Below are positions 6,064 to 9,037 of a stretch of 9,037 bases of DNA, one piece after another. Source of the DNA: a bacterium UBP12_UBA5184 (GTDB lineage: Bacteria > Vulcanimicrobiota > Vulcanimicrobiia > Vulcanimicrobiales > Vulcanimicrobiaceae); assembly GCA_002413145.1 (NCBI GenBank), contig DHWK01000149.1, forward strand, positions 6,492 through 15,528, given 5' to 3'. Under the pieces are notes generated by a model. It was not told the origin of the DNA. It did not search any database and saw only the letters and a list, made by a program, of their open reading frames with translations. Numbering within the stretch: the stretch's first letter is position 1; each line of letters begins with the position of its first letter. Position numbers and translations under genes: made by a program.

Positions 6064-6984
6064 ATGAACGCCAGCATACCGAACGCACTCTCTTCGCTCT
6101 CCAACGATCTCGCCGCCGCCGTCGAACGGATCGCGCCTTCGGTCGTCTACGTCGACGCGAGCCGCCGCCGCGATGCGAGCGGCGTCGTTCTCGACGAGCG
6201 CACCGTCGTGACGGTCGATCACGTCTTGGATCGTGATGAAGACATCGAACTGATCCTGACCGGTGACGCACGCTCCTCCGCCGAGGTGATCGGCCGCGAT
6301 CCGACGACGGACCTCGCGCTCCTGCGCACGAGTTCGCCGTTGAGCGTTGCGCCGCGCGCAAAACTCGAGGCACTCAAAGTCGGACACATCGTGCTCGCGG
6401 TCGGGCGCGATGAAGACGGCGCGGCGGGCGCGAGTTTGGGCGTCGTCAGCGCGCTCGACGGGTCCTGGCAGACCTGGCGCGGCGGCGAGATCGATCGTCT
6501 GTTGCGGCCCGATCTCTCGATGTATCCCGGTTTCTCGGGCGGCCCGCTGATCGACACGACGGGCTCGGTCCTGGGAATCAATACCTGGGGTCTGTCGCGC
6601 CGGACCGCGCTGACGATACCCATCTCGACCGTCGAGCGCGTCGCCGCCCAACTGCTCGGCGGCGGGATTCGGCGCGGCTACCTCGGCGTCGCGTTGCAAA
6701 CGGTACGCCTCCCGGATAGCGTGCGCGCACAACACGCGCTCGACGCCGAGAGCGCCGTCATGATCGTCGACGTCGCCGTCGGCGGCCCGGCGCAGCGGGC
6801 CGGCCTGGTGATGGGCGACGTCATCCTGGCGCTCGGCGAGCGCGCGATCGAAGATGTCGAAGACCTGCAACGCGCGCTCGGCGGCGAAGCCGTCGGGCGG
6901 TCGGGGCCGATGCGAATCTTGCGCGCCGGTGCACCGCGCGAACTCGAGGTCACGATCGACGAGCGTTCGCGCGATGACGACTGA
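6064..6984 (+). CDS. HtrA/DegP-like serine protease with C-terminal PDZ domain, no signal peptide
   Basis: This 306-residue protein has a trypsin-like protease domain at about residues 15-200 and one PDZ domain at about 204-300 (RGYLGVAL, GPAQRAGLVMGDVILALG). The catalytic triad can be placed at His53 (TVDHV, where TNAHV is usual), Asp83 (DPTTDLALL) and Ser158 (GFSGGPL, where GNSGGPL is usual). All three residues are present although the surroundings have drifted. The ATG is the first in frame and the N-terminus (MNASIPNALSSLSNDLAAAV) is neither hydrophobic nor lipoprotein-like. Either the protein is cytoplasmic, unlike most HtrA proteins, or the true start is missed. There is no proper SD; a -10-like AATACT lies close to the start. 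It overlaps the next protease gene by 11 bases, forming an operon with it and a LuxR-type regulator. Substrates are unknown. Confidence 0.9.
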   Translation: MNASIPNALSSLSNDLAAAVERIAPSVVYVDASRRRDASGVVLDERTVVTVDHVLDRDEDIELILTGDARSSAEVIGRDPTTDLALLRTSSPLSVAPRAKLEALKVGHIVLAVGRDEDGAAGASLGVVSALDGSWQTWRGGEIDRLLRPDLSMYPGFSGGPLIDTTGSVLGINTWGLSRRTALTIPISTVERVAAQLLGGGIRRGYLGVALQTVRLPDSVRAQHALDAESAVMIVDVAVGGPAQRAGLVMGDVILALGERAIEDVEDLQRALGGEAVGRSGPMRILRAGAPRELEVTIDERSRDDD

Positions 6985-7534
6985 CCTCGACGGCGCGCTC
7001 GCCGCACTGGCCGAACGCGTGCGCGCCTCGACCGTCTGCGTGCACGACGCGCGCGGGCGCGGATCGGGTTCCGGGATCGTGTGGCCGGGTGACGTGGTCG
7101 TCACCAACGCGCACGTCGCGCGCGGGGCTCACGCCGTCGTCGAGACGCGAGACGGGCGGCGCCTGCGTGCCGCGGTCGTTCGGCGCGACCCCTCACGCGA
7201 TCTCGCGGCGCTACGCATCGAGGGAGGCGCCGCCCTCGATCTTACGCCGGTGACGGTTCGCAGCGCCGCAGAACTGCGGACGGGCGAATTGATGTTTGCC
7301 GTCGGCAACCCGCTTGGTCTGGTCGGCGCCGTCAGCGCCGGATTGCTGCAGCGTTGCAACGGCAGATGGGTTGTAGCAGACGTGACGCTCGCACCGGGAA
7401 ACTCAGGAGGGCCGCTGGCCGACGCGGCCGGCCGCGTCGTCGGCGTCAATAGCTTGATCGCGCGCGGCCTCGCGTTCGCCGTTCCAAGCGACGCCGTCGC
7501 CGCATTTCTCGGACGGGCCGCCGTGCGCGCGTGA
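6974..7534 (+). CDS. Short HtrA-like trypsin-fold serine protease without PDZ domain
   Basis: This protein has 186 residues from the ATG at 6974, which lies inside the end of the preceding protease gene (11-base overlap). The frame stays open further upstream, but the protease domain alignment needs no more sequence. The triad is canonical: His47 (VVTNAHV), Asp76 (DPSRDLAAL) and Ser144 (APGNSGGPL). The segment FAVGNPLG near residue 110 is typical of HtrA. The protein ends right after the protease domain (FAVPSDAVAAFLGRA), so it has neither PDZ domain nor signal peptide. A paralogous protease with PDZ directly upstream suggests duplication with domain loss, or a pair that works together in the cytoplasm. 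The stop overlaps the GTG of the regulator gene by 4 bases, so translation is coupled. Substrates are not evident. Confidence 0.9.
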   Translation: MTTDLDGALAALAERVRASTVCVHDARGRGSGSGIVWPGDVVVTNAHVARGAHAVVETRDGRRLRAAVVRRDPSRDLAALRIEGGAALDLTPVTVRSAAELRTGELMFAVGNPLGLVGAVSAGLLQRCNGRWVVADVTLAPGNSGGPLADAAGRVVGVNSLIARGLAFAVPSDAVAAFLGRAAVRA

Positions 7535-8127
7535 TCCGCACCCTCGTTACCGCGAGTTCGGCGATCGCTCGCGCCGGCTTGGCAGCCGTCTTGCGCGGCG
7601 ACGCGCGGGTTGCGGTCGTAGGCGAAGCGACGCCGGCTCAGTTGGCGGAAGCGATCGCCGCGCTCGAACCCGACGTGATCCTCGAGCAGCGCGACGGTTC
7701 GGCCGACCCGCTGCCGACACCGAGCGTCGTTCTCGTCGAAGATCCGCGCGCGACGTGGCACCACGAAATTCGCGAACGCGAAGAGCGCGGGCACGCCGTC
7801 CTGTCGCGCGACGCGTCGGCTGAAGAAATCCTCGCAGCGGTCGTCGCCGTCGCCGCCGGCCTCGTCGCCGTTCAACCGCGCACGCTCGATCAAAACGGCG
7901 AGTTGTCGCCGCTCGCGCTCGAAGGCCGCGATCGCCTTTCACCGCGGGAGATCGACGTGCTCGGTCAACTTGCGCGCGGTGCAGGCAACAAACAGATCGC
8001 CGCCGCGCTCGCGATCTCAGAGCATACGGTCAAGTTTCACCTCACGTCGATCTTCGCGAAACTAGGGGTCTCGAGCCGCACCGAAGCCGTCACGCACGGC
8101 GTGCGCCGTGGCTTGATCATGCTCTGA
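7531..8127 (+). CDS. LuxR/NarL-type transcriptional regulator with degenerate receiver domain
   Basis: This 198-residue protein starts at a GTG that overlaps the TGA of the upstream protease gene (GTGA). The C-terminal helix-turn-helix at about 135-195 is a clear LuxR/GerE domain: LSPREIDVLGQLARG, then NKQIAAALAISEHTVKFHLT, then IFAKLGVSSRTEAV. The N-terminal part (1-115) follows the receiver outline: IRTLVTASSAIARAGLAAVL, PDVILEQ, and VLSRDASAEEILAAV. The acidic pair near the start is replaced by Ala/Ser. The phospho-acceptor Asp expected after the DVIL strand is Gln53, preceded by Glu52, and the conserved Lys of the last strand is Arg93. It therefore probably does not use standard aspartyl phosphorylation and no kinase gene is adjacent. 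It may bind a small ligand or act constitutively, perhaps regulating its own protease operon. Confidence 0.9.
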   Translation: MIRTLVTASSAIARAGLAAVLRGDARVAVVGEATPAQLAEAIAALEPDVILEQRDGSADPLPTPSVVLVEDPRATWHHEIREREERGHAVLSRDASAEEILAAVVAVAAGLVAVQPRTLDQNGELSPLALEGRDRLSPREIDVLGQLARGAGNKQIAAALAISEHTVKFHLTSIFAKLGVSSRTEAVTHGVRRGLIML

Positions 8128-8136
8128 TCGACGACA

Positions 8137-8160
8137 GCCGCCGGCGGCCGCACCGCGGCC
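8137..8160 (+). terminator. GC-only overlapping hairpins after the protease-regulator operon
   Basis: Ten bases after the regulator stop, GCCGCCGGCGGC (8137-8148) is a perfect palindrome. It overlaps a second perfect hairpin, GGCCGC-ACC-GCGGCC (8146-8160). Location between an operon end and a new promoter fits transcription-end structure. No T-run follows, so it is at best an atypical or factor-assisted terminator. Confidence 0.3.
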
Positions 8161-8167
8161 AGGGGAG

Positions 8168-8206
8168 TTGACTATCGAACATATGTTCGATTATCATGAC
8201 CTACCA
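8168..8206 (+). promoter_or_regulatory. SOS promoter with LexA box filling the -35/-10 spacer, apparently leaderless
   Basis: A -35 element TTGACT (8168-8173) and a -10 element TATCAT (8192-8197) are separated by 18 bases. Those 18 bases (8174-8191) are the perfect palindrome ATCGAACATATGTTCGAT. Its core CGAACATATGTTCG (8176-8189) is the ideal LexA/DinR box known from Bacillus and resembles the actinobacterial SOS box. LexA bound here would block RNA polymerase directly, so the downstream gene should be induced by DNA damage. The expected transcription start is about 8204-8206, at the ATG itself, and no SD is present, so the mRNA is probably leaderless. This is the clearest regulatory site in the window. 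Confidence 0.92.
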
Positions 8207-8913
8207 TGGTCGCCTCGACCCTTTCGGACTCCCGGCGCGAAGCATTCGCGGGGCTCCGTGCGGCCTTGGCGAGCGGCCACCGCGGGACAACCCCCGAGGC
8301 CTTTACCCTCAGCGAAGAGGCCGTCGTCCGAACCGGCTTCCCAGAGCTCGACCGAGCGCTCGGGGGCGGTTTCCCGCGTGGGACGATCGCGACCCTCGAG
8401 GGACCGGCCGGCTCGGGGCGCTCGGCGATCGCGATGCGTCTCTTAGCGGCAGCGACCGCCGGGGGACTCGGCGGCCTGATCGAGTCTCCGCAGGATGCCG
8501 AAGGCGCCCTCTATCCCCCGGCGCTCGCCGCGGCGGGCGTCGTCGCGACGCTGCTCCCGGTGGCCGACCTGTCGACCCGGTCGCCGTGGCCGGACGCCCG
8601 GGCGCTGCTCGAGGCGGGGGTGATCGTGGCGCTCGCGACCGACTGCAACCCCGGGACGTCGTTCACGACGAGCATGCCCATCGTCGTGGCGCTCGCCGTC
8701 ACGGCGATGCGGATGACGCCGCACGAGGCCGTGTGGGCGGCGACCGCCGGCGGTGCGACGGCGCTCCGTCGCGCCGACGTCGGCCGCCTCACCGTGGGCG
8801 CCCGCGCCGACCTGATCGCGATCGACGCTCCCTCCTGCGTGCACCTCGCGTACCGACCGGGCGTCCCGCTGATCCACACCGTGATCCGCGGGGGCGAGGT
8901 CGTGGTGGGGTGA
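8206..8913 (+). CDS. Chimeric ORF: RecA/ImuA-like ATPase N-terminus joined to HutI C-terminus
   Basis: This 235-codon ORF changes family part way. Residues about 1-110 look like a RecA-fold, ImuA-like SOS protein: a short N-terminal helix region (SRREAFAGLRAAL), then TGFPELDRALGGGFPRGTIA, a Walker A GPAGSGRS (66-73), and GALYPPALAAAGV, where RecA and ImuA proteins end their second strand/helix. The perfect LexA box upstream fits such a mutagenesis-cassette protein. From about residue 111 the sequence is the end of imidazolonepropionase (VATLLPVADLS, ATDCNPGTSF, HLAYRPGV, HTVIRGG). Each half is incomplete: the RecA half lacks Walker B and the rest of the core, and the HutI half lacks its N-terminal metal-binding region. 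A working fusion is unlikely. Misassembly at a short shared GC-rich stretch near 8520-8545 is the simplest reading; a real deletion fusion is the alternative. Confidence 0.75.
   Translation: MVASTLSDSRREAFAGLRAALASGHRGTTPEAFTLSEEAVVRTGFPELDRALGGGFPRGTIATLEGPAGSGRSAIAMRLLAAATAGGLGGLIESPQDAEGALYPPALAAAGVVATLLPVADLSTRSPWPDARALLEAGVIVALATDCNPGTSFTTSMPIVVALAVTAMRMTPHEAVWAATAGGATALRRADVGRLTVGARADLIAIDAPSCVHLAYRPGVPLIHTVIRGGEVVVG
8536..8913 (+). pseudogene. hutI: Imidazolonepropionase (HutI) C-terminal fragment
   Basis: From the codons for VVATLLPVADLS onward, the frame encodes about 125 residues matching the end of HutI, the histidine-degradation amidohydrolase that opens 4-imidazolone-5-propanoate to N-formimino-glutamate. 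Diagnostic parts are ALLEAGVIVALATDCNPGTS (the Asp is the late metal/catalytic ligand region), EAVWAATAGGATALRRADVG, GARADLIAIDAPS, and HLAYRPGVPLIHTVI. A full HutI has about 400 residues, so about two thirds are missing at the 5' side. The flavour (STRSPWPDARALL, TSMPIVVALAV) is like high-GC actinobacterial HutI. The DNA here uses more GGG, GTG and CTC codons than the upstream genes. The fragment is in frame with the RecA-like start only because of the junction. Confidence 0.85.
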
Positions 8914-9037
8914 GCCGATCGCGAGGCCGGGAGGTGGGCATGCTCCTGGCGGGCGCGGCGCTCTTCGGGGCGAGCCTCGTGCTCGCGCGGCGCCCGGGGA
9001 TCGACCCCGCCGAGGAAGAGGTCTTCCGCGCCGCCAA
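8910..9037 (+). CDS. N-terminal fragment of a membrane protein, possibly PAP2-family phosphatase
   Basis: A GTG at 8910 overlaps the HutI stop (GTGA) and opens a frame that runs off the window after 42 codons. The start reads VSRSRGREVGMLLAGAALFG, then ASLVLARRPGIDPAEEEVFR. An in-frame ATG at 8940 is the alternative start. The layout is a basic N-terminus, a hydrophobic helix (MLLAGAALFGASLVL) and then an acidic segment before VFRAA. This resembles the beginning of actinobacterial PAP2-type phosphatases, where EEEVFRA-N leads into the second helix. The catalytic motifs would lie beyond the window, so this is a weak call. The 4-base overlap indicates it is cotranscribed with the HutI-containing gene in its own genome. 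Confidence 0.45.
   Translation, partial: MSRSRGREVGMLLAGAALFGASLVLARRPGIDPAEEEVFRAA

Noticed and set aside
5944..7107. 387-residue minus-strand open frame opposite the proteases
   Set aside because: GC-rich codons leave the antisense frame open; the product is Arg/Asp/Ala-rich without recognisable domains, while the + strand has intact catalytic motifs.
7129..7893. Minus-strand open frame opposite the second protease and regulator
   Set aside because: No family features; the opposing genes have canonical motifs and coupled starts.
8183..8446. Frame starting at the ATG inside the LexA palindrome
   Set aside because: It runs out of phase with the RecA-like frame and gives an Arg/Pro/Ser-rich product; the ATG is part of the operator.
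8206..8913. A genuine bifunctional RecA-HutI enzyme
   Set aside because: Both halves lack essential parts of their folds, so a functional fusion is implausible; kept as a chimera finding instead.

Overview
The window is GC-rich chromosomal DNA from an uncultured-type, non-proteobacterial organism. Several genes have no Shine-Dalgarno sequence, there is a Gram-positive/actinobacterial-style LexA box, and a YtrA-type GntR/ABC operon is present. An Eremiobacterota-, Chloroflexota- or Actinomycetota-like source would fit, but taxonomy cannot be fixed from this window. There are no rRNA or tRNA genes, insertion sequences or CRISPR arrays.

Left part (1-4090). The 3' end of a branched-chain amino-acid-type ABC substrate-binding protein gene runs on the + strand. 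It meets, tail to tail, a tightly packed minus-strand operon read from about 4040 down to 834. The order is a 36-residue small ORF with a strong ribosome binding site, a GntR/YtrA-type repressor, an ABC ATPase, two tandemly duplicated ABC-2-type permeases, and a 48-residue small ORF. Junctions are 4-base overlaps or a few bases. The promoter region carries four tandem 8-base units and an inverted repeat, the probable GntR operator. The likely role is a ligand- or stress-induced efflux or envelope-protection ABC system.

Middle (4090-6063). An intergenic region unusually rich in potential RNA structure (4106-4359) precedes a + strand zinc-independent quinone oxidoreductase. Next comes a more A/T-rich gene for a membrane-anchored protein with 15 unbroken heptads.

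Right part (6064-8127). Three overlapping + strand genes form an operon: an HtrA-like protease with a PDZ domain, a shorter PDZ-less HtrA-like protease, and a LuxR-type regulator whose receiver domain lacks the usual phospho-acceptor. Neither protease has a signal peptide.

End (8128-9037). A textbook SOS promoter, with the LexA palindrome exactly filling the -35/-10 spacer, drives an apparently leaderless ORF. The ORF begins as a RecA/ImuA-like ATPase but switches around 8520-8545 into the C-terminal part of imidazolonepropionase (HutI). The start of what may be a PAP2-type phosphatase follows. The switch falls in a short GC-rich stretch plausible for both families, so an assembly chimera is the leading explanation, and everything after about 8530 may belong to another genome.
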